Shown here in pieces: positions 21,498 through 33,300 of a stretch of 64,000 bases of DNA (positions are counted from its first letter, which is position 1; each line of letters opens with the position of its first letter). The DNA is from Limnephilus marmoratus (taxonomy: Eukaryota > Arthropoda > Insecta > Trichoptera > Limnephilidae). The stretch is taken from contig OU862927.1 of NCBI GenBank assembly GCA_917880885.1, positions 34,995,571-35,059,570 on the forward strand. The letters run 5' to 3'. Both the position numbers and the translations under genes were made by a program. Below the pieces are notes generated by a model that worked only from the letters and a program-made list of their open reading frames with translations, ran no database searches and was not told where the DNA came from.

Positions 21498-22740
21498 AAA
21501 GTAAAATCCATGCTAATTTGTACAGCGCTCTTGAGGCGATTTTTCGCAAAAACAGCGCTTATATAAGTTGTCCAAATTTATTATTATTATTATATAAATT
21601 ACATATCGGTACAGAAATTATTTAAACATTGCAATCTCACCAAAGAAGAAGCTAGTTCTTGTGCCTGATGAGCGAGTTACACTAACTATAACTGAAATAG
21701 AATAACATTATGCAATAGGTAAGTATGTAATAGGATCAATAGGCCACTTGCATCACATTTTTTTAATTTTTTTTCCGGTTTAGGCAAATATTCTAAGACA
21801 TTCTGTTTTTTTTTTTTTTTATCGTATTTTTGAAACCCTGGAGATTTTTTGAAAATTTCAATCCGAGAAATCAGACCATTTTTTATAAACCGGAAATACG
21901 GGACATAATTTTATAGGTGTGAAAAAACGATAATTACATAGCCGAAAATCATTTTTAAAAAAAAGAACGTTTTCCACACGAATGGCACAGGAGAATAACG
22001 AGGCATACCAAAAATATTACATCTCATAAATATTTTTTTCCTTGATCCATCTTATTGATCATAAATCATTATAATGTACAGCGTATATATTACTAAATTC
22101 AATGTAATATACTTGTGCTTGTAAATTATAATAATAGTAAGAATATTATAAAATTTTATTTTGTTAAAATCAGCACCATAATCATTATTACTCTAAAACA
22201 CGTACCAACATCTTCTTCACGTTCTGAAGAGAACCCCGTACATCTAAAATCTGTCAAAAAGTGAAATCAAATGATAAGTTCGCAGAGAACAAACAATAAA
22301 TCTAGTGAACGAATTCAAAAATTCGCCTGAAATCAAAGTGATGCCATATAAAAAAAATAAATCAGTGTGGAATTTTTTAAAATTAATAGGAACATTTTCG
22401 GCTACGGGACATTTTCATGTAGTGACGTCATGAGCCCAAATAATGGATTTATTTATTTAAAAATAAAAACAACTGTACATTTCTAAACAATTTTACTAAC
22501 ATTTTCTTAATCTTAGTAAAAAGATCTATCCACATGATTTTTTCCAAGTCGTTATGAAATCCATGCAAGTGGCCTATTGAGACTTCTGGATCATCTATAT
22601 GCGTAGGTGTACATGCATAGGATACAGTTACAAATTACATACTAAAATATTGTGCACTTATGAGAAATTCTAAAAATCAAAATAAAATAGAGATAAATAT
22701 AGATTAATAATAAATAGAAAGAAAGAGAAAAACAGGTAAT
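21498..22740. other. Non-coding stretch
   Basis: AT-rich without recognisable genes; one CCTGGAGATTTTTTGAAAAT-type region and scattered poly-A/T runs. Nothing supportable. Confidence 0.4.
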
Positions 22741-22754
22741 TATTTAGTTAATAA

Positions 22755-22920
22755 TAAATTGTTTCTCCCTGCGTGTCCTTTCCCATTCGTCACTTTCCCC
22801 TTTCGCCTCCTCCACCTTCCCTCTCCCCACTCCACTTTCCCCCTTCCCCCGTCCCGCGAACCCCCCTTTCCGAGTTCCCCTTTCCCCTCCCAGGTTCCCC
22901 TTCCCACTCCAGGGTTTCAA
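22755..22920 (+). repeat. Polypyrimidine-family fragment (copy F)
   Basis: Starts inside the family at TTGTTTCTCCCTGCGTGTCC and keeps its C/T tract; 5' tip missing. Confidence 0.6.
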
Positions 22921-23419
22921 ATTTGATTTAAAAATGACATATTTCCGGTTTTGTCTGGTTATTCCATCTTAATATACAAGAAACACCAAAAAGTTTTTTT
23001 TATCATAATGCGTCTATTATAAAATGTATCAATGTAAATTTAAAAAAAAAAAACTTACTTTGGAGAAATGTGTCTATGTCTAAGTGTGTGTGCACGATTG
23101 CCACCAAAAGTTGACAGAATGCATTGTCATCGACAACAAGTCCATCCGCTTGGTTTCAGCTTGGTCGGATGTCGGGAAATGGCTTAAATCCCACTTCTAA
23201 GATTCCACTCCATTCACAGATTCACTTTTCGCTTTATACAAAAATAATCGCAAACTTACCTTGACCGGGTGAACTGTTTGGCGGTTTTAAGTTTTGTATA
23301 ATTATTTAAATTTATACAGGAGCATCTATAAAACTTTTAAAGGCAAAGCGAAAGTTAGGTATTCTCTTCTTTTAAATGTGTATCTTTTATAATATGTATC
23401 CCTTCTTTTAAATATGTAG

Positions 23420-24045
23420 TTAAATGGTTGCAATGTCGAGAAGGTGGAAAGATTTAGATATCTCAGTAGTATTCTCACGGAGACTCTTGACCCAGATGTA
23501 GAGGTTAAATGCAGAAGCAGCAAGAACTGCGTTCACTAAAATGAAATCCCTCTTCTGCAATGACAATATCAGCTTAAAACTAAGGCAGAGAATGCTAAAA
23601 TGTTTTGTGTGGTCGGTCTTGCTCTATGGATGTGAAACATGGACCTTGAAAGTAAATACCACGAACAGGTTAGAGGCTTTTGAAATGTGTCTTCACCGGA
23701 GAATGCTCAAGGTCCCATGGACCGACATGATCACCAACATAGAAATTCTCAGGCGGGCTAGAGCAGATAGAAAACTGCTTACATTGATAAAAAATGAGGA
23801 AAATTTCATATCTGGGTCTTATACTTCGAGGGGAGAAGTATCACTTGCTCCATTTAATATTGAAAGGCAAGATAGAGGGTCGCCGAGGGCCTGGTAGGAG
23901 ACAAATGTCTTGACTGCGTAATATACGAGAGTGGACCGGAATTAGAAGTGTGGAGGAGCTATTCCGGGCAGCGCAAGACAGAGAGACATTTTCAAGAGTG
24001 ATCGCCAACGTCGGGGGGACCTGATACGGCACACAAAGAAGAAGA
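23420..24045 (+). pseudogene. LINE ORF2 C-terminal region (RTE-like)
   Basis: Plus strand: …VEKVERFRYLSS…, then MLKCFVWSVLLYGCETWTLK, LEAFEMCLHRRMLKVPWTD, EILRRARADRKLLTLIK, and in a shifted frame …GRRRMS…/REWTGI…EELFRAAQDRETF. These are the thumb/C-terminal landmarks (LLYGCETWTL, WxxxxTNxEVLRR) of endonuclease-RT LINEs. Frame changes and a ~20-codon loss make it non-functional; RT palm and endonuclease are missing. Confidence 0.8.
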
Positions 24046-24189
24046 AATATGTATCTATTATAATACATCTGCCCATAATAAAAAGGAGATAGAACGAGTT
24101 ATATGAGTACGTGATATTTGGTGACGGATATGGCACTACATGACTAATGGTTTTGATGTATTATAAATTATAACAAATAAAGCACCACA

Positions 24190-24320
24190 TAAAATTTTAA
24201 TAATTCGTTTATTTATTTATTATAAACAGTGCATTATACAAACCATACACATAAACACATTCCTCACAATTATTTATGTATTTATTAGACGCCCTTACGG
24301 GCTTTTACATTCTTTGTTTG
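24190..24320 (-). repeat. LINE-like 3' tail, inverted copy
   Basis: TTTATTTATTATAAACAGTG matches the reverse complement of 6540-6565. Confidence 0.4.
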
Positions 24321-24955
24321 TAAATTAAGTAACACAGTACTTTTTAAAACTAAAATAATAATGAAAATATAATATAATTAAAAAAAAAAATGTAACAACA
24401 AAAGCATATAATATGAATTAAAATATATTGGTAAAAATGATAAGAAGTCTAACATAAAAAAGAATATGAAGTAAATAATTAATTGTATTATATTATTAAT
24501 TGCATAAGATAAGATTTTTTTTATGATTAATTTTAAATAAAATCTAGTAGGTAATATTTACGAAAAATAAAATTAGTTCGTATAAGAAGGGAGTAGAATT
24601 ACACATTTGTAAATAAACTATAGGGAAAAAATAAAAGACCAACTAAAAGTAGATATATTGGTACATACAGGTTAGCAGTTATATACTAAAGGTGGGTATG
24701 GAAAATTTTGTACAGGGTACTGAAATAAATCTGTTTGTAACCACAATTTATTCAGGGTATAAAATTAAACTGATCAAAGATACGTTACGTAAGCTTATAT
24801 ATATATACATACAGAAAGAGACAAAAAATAATAAAAGGGACAGTGAGAAAGTGAAACTAACTGTTCCTTTATATTACTGCTTTCTACCAAAATATTTGTA
24901 CAGGGTGTTGCAGAACGTACTTGACTTACTTTAACATTAGTTTCGATGAATGGAA
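24321..24955. other. Non-coding stretch
   Basis: Very AT-rich; no gene or definable repeat seen. Confidence 0.4.
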
Positions 24956-24959
24956 ATAA

Positions 24960-25461
24960 TTCAAAAAAATTCCAAGCGCAATCTGGAATTCCTCAAGGGT
25001 CTAATCTCGGACCTATGTTGTTTCTAATACTTATAGATGACATCCAAAACTGTGTTAGGAAAAGCAAATGTCTACTATTGACCTTAAAATTTTGATGGAA
25101 ATAAGCTGCCACCAAGATTGCTTTAAAATGCAAACTGATCTGGATGCACTTTCTGAATGGTCTTTGGCAAACAAATTAGATTTTAACACAAATAAATGTG
25201 TCACAATGTCCTTCAATCATTGTAAAAGCATTATAGTTTACGATTATAAAATAAAGGGCGAAACGTTATCACGTGTAGAATCCGTGAAGGATCTCGGTGT
25301 CGTCTTTGATCCCGAGCTGACATTCTCTTGCCATATATCGCAGCTCACTCAGTCTTGCTACAAACTTCTTGGGTTCATCGTCAAGAATTTTAAGCAGTTT
25401 GACCATAATCAAGAAGCTATGCTAGCGTCATTCGATGGTTAATTGAGAAGCAAGCTGGAGT
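24960..25461 (+). pseudogene. LINE reverse transcriptase fragment, 5' half
   Basis: Codes SGIPQGSNLGPMLFLILIDD (RT motif with PQGxxLGPxLF) at ~24970-25045, then, after a frameshift, …LSEWSLANKLDFNTNKC…, …VKDLGVVFDPELTF…, LGFIVKNFKQF. Jockey/CR1-type RT from the box before FADD to the thumb; the FADD region itself is deleted. The reading continues at 26244 after a hAT insertion. Confidence 0.8.
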
Positions 25462-26243
25462 TAGGGATGTCGAAAGTGAAAAAAAATCGATATATAGATG
25501 TATCGATATTTATTAAAATATCAATATCGACGTCGATATATCGAGAAAAAAATATCGATATATCGTTCAAATTTTCAAGAGATTTTGCGTTTTTAAAATA
25601 ATAGTGTATTCAGCTCAATATTGTCAATAGTAATTTTTACACAAAATGTGCTTTTTTAATGTACAAAAATCTCAATTCATTAGTATTCATTTTTATTAGG
25701 TAATAATTACAAAAATATCAAAAACTAAAAAGCTGTCTTCTAACTTATATGTAAACTGAGACGCATACAAAGTTTGCATGCGTCTCAGTAACATTTTATT
25801 GGCGTATTAATCTGTCAAAAAGGACTTCGTGTTTGGAACAAGGTATAGTCAATAATCATAGACAATTGGGAACCAACACATAGAAGTGGCTTAGAAAAAG
25901 AGTGGCGAAAAATAGCATACATTTTTATGTATGTACCTACACACATGAGATAGTTTTAGTGATCACAAATACTAATGCAAAGACAATAGATTTGTAAGCT
26001 ATTAATAGTTTAAATTTCAACCGCCAGATGTCATGAACCAATACAGTTACTTTTTCCGTTCGTTCCTATACGGTTTTGAATTCTAGTGACTTTAAAAACA
26101 TAATTTTTTTAAAATATCGTTTTTGATACAATTTTCGATATTGGATATTTTGTATCGATATATCGGATCAAAATATATCGGCTAAAAATATCGATATATT
26201 GAATTAAAAATATCGATATATCGGTACTTTTTCAACAAGCCTA
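25462..26243. mobile_element. hAT-type MITE rich in ATATCGATAT palindromes
   Basis: Ends TAGGGATGTCGAAA (left) and, inverted on the right, TAGGCTTGTTGAAA, flanked by 8-bp duplications GCTGGAGT/ACTGGAGT (one mismatch). It splits the LINE fragment 24960/26244. Both ends are packed with ATATCGATAT palindromes. 782 bp, no transposase. Confidence 0.85.
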
Positions 26244-26660
26244 ACTGGAGTATGGGAGCGATGTTTGGGCACCGTATCAGGTTTGTTTATTTGCGGAAGT
26301 ATGGAACCTTTCCAAGGTTCATGCACCATATTGACTTACTTGAAGAAACTTATTTTGTGAGTCTAGAAACTAGGAGGAAAGTAAGTCTTGCTATTTTGTC
26401 TTTCAAAATTTGGAACAATTTCATCGATAGCCCATTTCTCTTGGGATACTATGATTTATATGTACCAGACCACTACAGCCGAAGTCCACATCATGACTGG
26501 TTTAAAGTACCGAAAGGCAGAACAGACGTCTTGGCAAAGGTATATGCCTTAAAAATATTATTGAAGAGTCACTTGCCTAAATGCTGATAGGGTAACTAAA
26601 TTGTACTGTAATTGGAATTATTCTGTTGTACAATAATAATAATAATAAAAAAATAAAAAA
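26244..26660 (+). pseudogene. LINE fragment, 3' half and (TAA)n tail
   Basis: Continues the LINE interrupted at 25461 (YGSDVWAPYQ), then, frameshifted, …LETRRKVSLAILSFKIWNN…, ending at 26587 with an (AATAAT)n tail. Jockey/I-type 3' organisation. Confidence 0.7.
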
Positions 26661-26765
26661 GACATACTTGTGATTCCTGAAATTATGTTGAGTAAAAATG
26701 TTATTGAAATTTTGGCCTTTGGTGATATTTTTTTTCAATTTAAAACATAAAAAAACATTAGGTAC

Positions 26766-27017
26766 TAGATGGTTCCCGGTATGCGTTGCAATGCTATATT
26801 CAAAGAAATACATTGCTTCTCCCTGAATCACCTTTCCCGTGCGTCCCCGTTCCCCTCCCGCGTCTAGCTTTATAAATTATAACCTGTATGTTATTCTGAT
26901 GTATCAGCTATATTATTGTAGAGTTTCATTAAAATCCATTCAGTGGTTTTTGTGTGAAAGAGAAACAAACACACATACATCCATACAAACTTTCGTGTTT
27001 ATAATATTAGTAAGATT
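26766..27017 (+). repeat. CTAGATGGTTCCCGG repeat, short variant
   Basis: Starts like the polypyrimidine family but its tract is only ~35 bp and it ends with AAACTTTCGTGTTTATAATA plus TTAGTAAGAT, an ending common to another class of insect interspersed repeats. May be a hybrid or a distinct subfamily. Confidence 0.6.
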
Positions 27018-27030
27018 GGACAGTCTAGGG

Positions 27031-27512
27031 CAGCGGTCGTCACACTTTTCTGGTCAAGGGCCACATAGGACAATGTGAGGTATCACCGCGGGCCGCACAC
27101 TTACGCTTTCTCGGGGGGGGGGGGGGGGGGGGATAGCAAACCGGGTTGCTACTTCCTACCTACGTGTGTTCATGGTATTGTGTCAATCCAATAATATTAA
27201 TAGACGCAAAATCAAAACAAAAAACGGATAATAGGATAATATAATTGTACATGAAAAAAATGTATTTTAAAAGAAAATGGCAGATATTTGTGCGGGCCGC
27301 AAAAAACGTAAAGTAGGTATAATTAAACATGAAAAAAATATATAGTTAAAAAGAAAACGGCCGATATTTGTGCGAGCCGCAAAAAAAACGGATAGGATAA
27401 TTGTACTTGAAAAAAAAATATTTTAAAAGAAAACGCCAGATATTCGTGCGGGCCGCTCACATATCCACCGCGGGCCGCATGCGGCCCGCGGGCCGTAGTT
27501 TGACGACCACGG
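27031..27512. mobile_element. hAT-type MITE with 8-bp target duplication
   Basis: Ends CAGCGGTCGTCACACT and the inverted CCGTGGTCGTCAAACT; flanks GTCTAGGG at 27023-27030 and 27513-27520 are identical 8-bp duplications. Internal: a run of 20 G (27113-27132) and three ~90-bp tandem units each ending in GCGGGCCGC / GCGAGCCGC. No transposase. Confidence 0.95.
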
Positions 27513-27812
27513 GTCTAGGGACAGTGAGGGTTTGTGCGTTTTCTCGGCTCAGTGATCATTGATGACGTGTGGAAGAAAGTTTTTGTATTTGGTTTTGAAG
27601 AAAAAATATTGAAAAATAAAAAAAAAATATTGAAAAAGTCAAGGGAGACCAACATATTTTTTTTACATTTTTCGCTCCAAATAATCGTAGGAATTACTGG
27701 TAACTAATTCAAGTAACACCTTTCGATATTTAACTTGATTTGCAAAGATTACAACTGATTTTTTTTCCTATAGTATAATGTTATATTGCACATTTCAAAT
27801 ATTTATTTATTA

Positions 27813-28575
27813 CTAGCTGGTCCCGGTATGCGTTGTTATGCCATTTAATAAAGAAAGTGTTTCTCCCTGAGTGTCCTTTCCCATTCGTCCCGTTCCCCTT
27901 CCGCCTCCCCTTCTTCTCCTGCGTCCTCTTCCCCTCTCGCGTTCCCACACCGTCACCTCCACCTTCCCTCTCCCCACTCCACTCCCCCCCCCCTTTCCCC
28001 CGCCCGCGAACCACCCTCCCGAGTTCCCCTCCCCCCTCGCACGTCCCCTTCCCCTCCTGCGTTCCCCTTCCACCTTCCCTCTTCCCATTCCCGCTCCCTC
28101 GTCCCGCCAACCCTCCTCCCGCGTTCCATATATTCAATCCCAGTACATTCAGTTTTTAAACAGCCTGCGTTCCACCTTTTACAATTTTTATTCAAATTTC
28201 CATTTTTCGTGTATATTAAATTTGGTACCTAATAAAGGTACCTATTTAAAATATCTAAAATTCTTGATTCGATTCAAACTACTATAAGGGGAGTCCCTAC
28301 TTTAAATAAATTTATCAACTTAAAGGTTTTTAAAAAGTAGAATCCTGATTTAACAATCATTGTTTTGCAAAATGTCATTCTCAAACACGCGAACTGTCAA
28401 ACGTGCGATGTTTTCTGAAATTATCCAATTTTCTGCGCAATTTTCTTAATTTTTCTCTCCGTAAGAACTATCCTCGTACTTCAAGGAATATTTAAAAAAA
28501 AAATTTGCGAAATCGGTTCAGCTGCTCTCGAGATTTGCGCTTAGCAACACATTCGGCGATTCATTTTTATATATA
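27813..28575 (+). repeat. Polypyrimidine-family repeat (copy H, long)
   Basis: Longest copy: CTAGCTGGTCCCGGTATGCG, C/T tract 27885-28115, common 3' part, and end GGCGATTCATTTTTATATAT. Near-identical to copy D. Followed after eight bases by the next repeat. Confidence 0.8.
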
Positions 28576-28582
28576 ATAAAGA

Positions 28583-29312
28583 ACTAGCTGACCCGACAAA
28601 TTATTTCTAGTGAATATTTTGGTTGCTAAATAAAAAATAACGAATGTATTTGAAGTGTGTGGGGATGGGATATATGACAGAAAGAGGAATGGAGCGCTGT
28701 AGACGATGACCGGCGATAAAACAAAAAAAAACGCTAACTAAAGTAGTAAAATGAAATAAAGAGAAACAATATGAATTTGTTTACGATATTTTTTGTCAGT
28801 CCGTCTTTAGCGAACACAAATAAGCTCGATGGTTTGCCCACGCGAGATCATGATGCCGAATGAAATATCAAAATGAAGCGACGCTTCTCGTGAATGTCTT
28901 GCGTATATGTGGATGAAAGTTCGATGAGGTGGACTGATGAGGTAGCGCCATCTGTCATTCAACATTCAACAACATAAATAATTTCGTTCTGTTTGAAATA
29001 CGAAAGGCGACTAAATTTGTTTACACAATAATACTAAAATCACGATTAAAAATTGGAGGGTGGGGGTAGGAGGGTTCAAATTTGGGGTTATAGGTGTTTT
29101 TTTGATGCCAATTAAAAAAAATACAAAAAAAACATTTTTTCAAAATAACAGAATTTTTTCTGTATAGGGACACCCTAATCACTTAGCGGTATGAAATATA
29201 CTTTAAAACCTATCCTCATACCTACCTATACAAAAAAAACATAAAAATCGGTTAAGCCGTTTCGGAGGAGTGCGACCACAAACAACGTGACACGAGATTT
29301 TTATATATAAGA
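28583..29312 (+). repeat. Interspersed repeat CTAGCTGACCCGACAAA…GAGATTTTTATATATA
   Basis: About 730 bp, abutting copy H. Its 3' ~100 bp equals the inverted copy at 13218. No ORF. Non-autonomous element of unknown class; sharing of both ends with other families suggests one superfamily. Confidence 0.65.
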
Positions 29313-29639
29313 TTTATTAAACCACTATTGGGTTTTTACATAAAAAATTACAATTGTTTACATTATTTAAGTATAACATGATAAATAATATAGTTATATC
29401 AATAAAAAAATACTGACTAAGAAAAAGACTTAACATAAAACAAAATACCTATAATGTAAAAAGCCACAATGTAGGTACATATATGGATACAATTATTTGT
29501 GCATTTTATTTTACAACTAATAAAATTAAAAGTAAAGATTTATTATTTTTTATTTTTAACAGAGTAAAACCTCAAATTGTAATATTGTCTTCATTTTATT
29601 AAATTGTAATATTTTATTAAATGAAGACAATATTTTAAT

Positions 29640-29900
29640 AGATGTCAATTTGGGAGGCGGGAATGGGTACTGCCGCCCAGGGAACCTTTATTGGATAACC
29701 AACACCTCTGCCATAGGTCACCCCAAGTGGTTCCCTACGTTTAGTGATTTAGAAGGGGTGCCCGGGTTCATGGGGTGAGGTTTGTCTAGATCTTTCCTTA
29801 AAAAACCCTCAACACAGCATCCCCAAAGATGACATTGGCCCTGAGGGAAATTATTTTCCTCAGGGCCTCCTGTGTGGAGCTCATGTAAAAAAAGATGTTT
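29640..29900 (+). mobile_element. LINE 3'-end module with hairpin
   Basis: Contains GTTCATGGGGTGAGG, CACAGCATCC, a GGCCCTGAGG/CCTCAGGGCC stem-loop (29837-29867) and a short A-rich end. It lies between the repeats and the 3' flank of the large gene. Confidence 0.7.
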
Positions 29901-30302
29901 TACGCATTAAGTTAAAAATAAATATTCATCCTAGACTTGCAGAAAAATCAATAGATGTCGTATATTAAAATGGAAAATAAAATCTTGCAATAATGACATA
30001 AATATATAGGTCCCAAAAGCCGAGTGATTTAAGGCGTTATCCCAGTAAGACTGTTACTTTCCTTTTTTATTTTCTGTGTCTTTTTCTGTTTCACGTTTCG
30101 TTTAGATTTATTTATATATTATTAATGGACATTATCTGCAAAAGCTATGACAATAAAAATGCTGTTTTATTTAATTATGAAATGTTTTGACTCTATTTTA
30201 TTTGATGCTTTCGGAGGGTGTCTTTGTGAATGATGATGCTACCTCTGGTTGGTGTTTTAGACACATTCTTCCTTCGGGGACGTTGGCTAAGCTAGCTTTG
30301 CG
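29901..30302 (-). other. 3' flank of the large gene
   Basis: Minus-strand 3' flank. A poly(A) hexamer AATAAA (minus) lies at 30197-30202, ~100 bases past the stop. Parts at ~30255-30302, ~30025-30115 and ~29895-30030 match the left paralogue's flank inverted, marking the segmental duplication. Confidence 0.6.
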
Positions 30303-33300
30303 TTATGCGGAGCAGCTTAATTCAACTGGTTTCAAAAGTCCAGCGAGAACTCTGGCCGTACCAGTGTGACCATTGATCACTGCCAGCTGCAGAGGAGTTC
30401 TGTGCTCTGTATCTCTCGAGTTCACCACTGCCGCCAAATGCATCTCATCTCCCCGTGGAAGCACAGATCCGCCCCCTCTCGCCATCTCAAACACTTCCTC
30501 GGCTAAACGCAGTAGTCGGATGACAGAGAGACTGGTCGAACATCGCAGAGGCGTGAGATTACCGATGTCTCGAATGTTGTAGCACGCACCGTTGTCCAAC
30601 AGACATCTCACGATATCGGCTGCTCCCATCTTAGCGGCAACGTGCAAAGCTGTAGAACCTCCCACTGCAGTTTTAGCGTTGATAAACTTGGGGAAAGAAG
30701 CTTTGGGTTTGCTTCTCTTTACATTCTGCAGCAAGAGACGGACCGTCTGTTCGCAAGCCCGGGACGTGGCAAGATGCAAGGGGGTGTTCCCCTTCTGGGA
30801 TACGGCTCTAGGGTCGGCTCCGTTGTCCAGCAAAAGCTCTACAATCTCCACCGTGGTGGCAAAATGCAACGCCGTTCTACCCTCACCATCCGCAGTGTTT
30901 ACATCCGATCCATTCTCTATTAATCTACAAACCTTGCTCTTTTCACCTTCACTGACTGCTCGGAGTAAAATAAAATCACAAGGAGGAGTATAGAAGACAT
31001 GTGAACCGTATTTTAGGTTAACATATTTTTTAACATCGGTAAAAAGTTCATCCATCATATTGAAATGCGGATGATTAGGCCCGAATATTACATTTTTTGC
31101 ATCCAACCCCGCCATGTGAACCTTCAGGGCATCCGGTATATTTTTCTGACTTAAGTACAAACTTCTCAAATGATTTTGAGTATAAAGTGTGTCAACGTGA
31201 TTGGGTCCTAACACATTCTTCTGAATAGATAATATTTCTTCATAGACTTGTAAAGCTTCGTCAGATTTGTGTTGGCCCGCGAGAGCAAGTGCCATATTGC
31301 GCCTGGCTCTGAGAGTGTCGGAGTGGTTCGGTCCTAAAATATTTTTTCTGGATTCGTAAACGGATTGAAACATAGCAAAAGCTTCATGGGGCTTGTCTTG
31401 AGCAAGCAACACTAATCCAATATTATTGTATAAAGGCAGTGAGATAGGACGATCGGCATCTAATGTCTTTTTATGTGTTTTCAAAACTTGCTTGTACAAA
31501 CACATGGCCTCTTCGTACTTCCCAAGGTTTAGAAGAGTAAGCCCTGCCTCGGATATAGTTTTTATTAATTGCTTATGCCCCTCGCCTAGCACTTCCTGTT
31601 GCCTAATCATAACTTCCTGGAAAATATCCCACGACTCTTCGTCCCTTCCCAGCCGGTGTAATATCAATGCTATATTACTTCTGGTTTCCAGGGAATCCGC
31701 GTTGTAGGGACCAAATACTTCCACTCTCTTCTCATAGATGTCTTCTAACATGGACATGGCTTCAGAATATTTATTCTGTTTGTACAATGCCGTCACAATT
31801 TTGTTTTGGATGTCCAGCGTTCCTGGATTATCTTCTCCCAATATTTCAATTCTTTTATCAAGAAGCGGTTTTAAAATTTCCAAGGCGTCTGCGAATCTTT
31901 CACGCATAAACATTGATTGTACCTTCATTAAATTAATATGAACATTGGGCTGAGAGACTTGCTTTAACTCGTCAGTATTGGAGAAACCATTTTTCATAGC
32001 AACAACCACAAGCGTGTTGCCATCGGTGTCGCGAGCCTTCATCACCGCCTTTACAATTTCTTCGTTCCTTAATTTGGTAATATCTTTAATTAACCGGACA
32101 TCGCCGGTTTGCACTTTTTTGAAACAGACTGCAACTTTTTGCAATAAATATTTTATATCTTTTTGTGTAGCAAAATCCAAGGGAGTTTTCATATTGCTGG
32201 CCTTAAGGTTGTGTACTGCGCCATTTTTCAACAACGCTTCAACTATTCCCGGATGTGAGTATTTGGATGCATAATGCAGAGGAGCATTGCCGCCCTTTCC
32301 AACAACATTGGGATTGGCTTTGCTCTTCAACAAAATGTCACACGCCTCTTGGAATCCCTTCCAGGAGGCAATATGTAAAAGTGTTGCATTATCAGAGCTC
32401 TTTACATCTACATATTTTGCCAAGTATTTAACCAAAGTGCTAATCATCATGACATCATTTTTTTTGACAGCCTTAAATAGTTTTTCAATCGACTCTAATA
32501 TTTTTTTAATATCTGGACTTTCAGTTACATCTAGAGGGGTTCTATCAAGTATGTCGGAAGCATTATACACTGCACCGCTATTTAATAAAAACTTGACCAC
32601 TTCTATGTGTCCCTCTCGGACAGAACAGTGAAGAGGAGTTGATCCGTTTAAATTGGTGGAATTGATTTCAACATGTTTGCCTATCAAAAATTGGACAACA
32701 GCTAGATGTCCTTCTGTTGCGGCAACATGCATCAGCGTCCTGCCATTAGAATCCAGTTCATCAATGCTCATTCCAAGCTCCAGGAAGAATGCCAAGATAT
32801 TGTGGTGGCCCCGTGCAGTAGCTATGTGGATTGGTTTAGAACCATTAATGTCTAGAGCATCTACGTTAGCTCCTCGATCTACCAATAGTCTAGTTACTTC
32901 AAGATTACCCGCTAGAGCCGCGATATGCAGCAATGTCCAGTTGTCATTTCGTCTCTCATTAATCCCAACGTCTGTTTGTTGTAATAGTATTAAGACATTT
33001 GGCATTTGGGCAAGACCAACTGCCAGCTCTAAGGGTGTTCTATTCATTGAATCTCTGATATTAGATTTTGCTCCCCAGTGCAGTAACCTTTCCATAATAT
33101 CTGGCTTGTTTTTGTGGACTGCGACAAACACCGGCGAGAAATCAGGATACACGGGATTGACATTGGCGCCATTTTCTAGCAAAACTTCTACAAACTCCGT
33201 ATGTCCATACGATATTGCAATCAATAAGGGTGATGGGTCTTGTATGCTATCTACAACTTTAACACCTCTATTTATCAGCGCCCTGGCTATTAAACTGTCA

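Noticed and set aside
27781..28287. Pro/Ser-rich or Gly/Arg-rich proteins on both strands
   Set aside because: Produced by the pyrimidine tract of an interspersed repeat, as also at 4204-4646, 6014-6466, 13596-13874 and 14658-15098.
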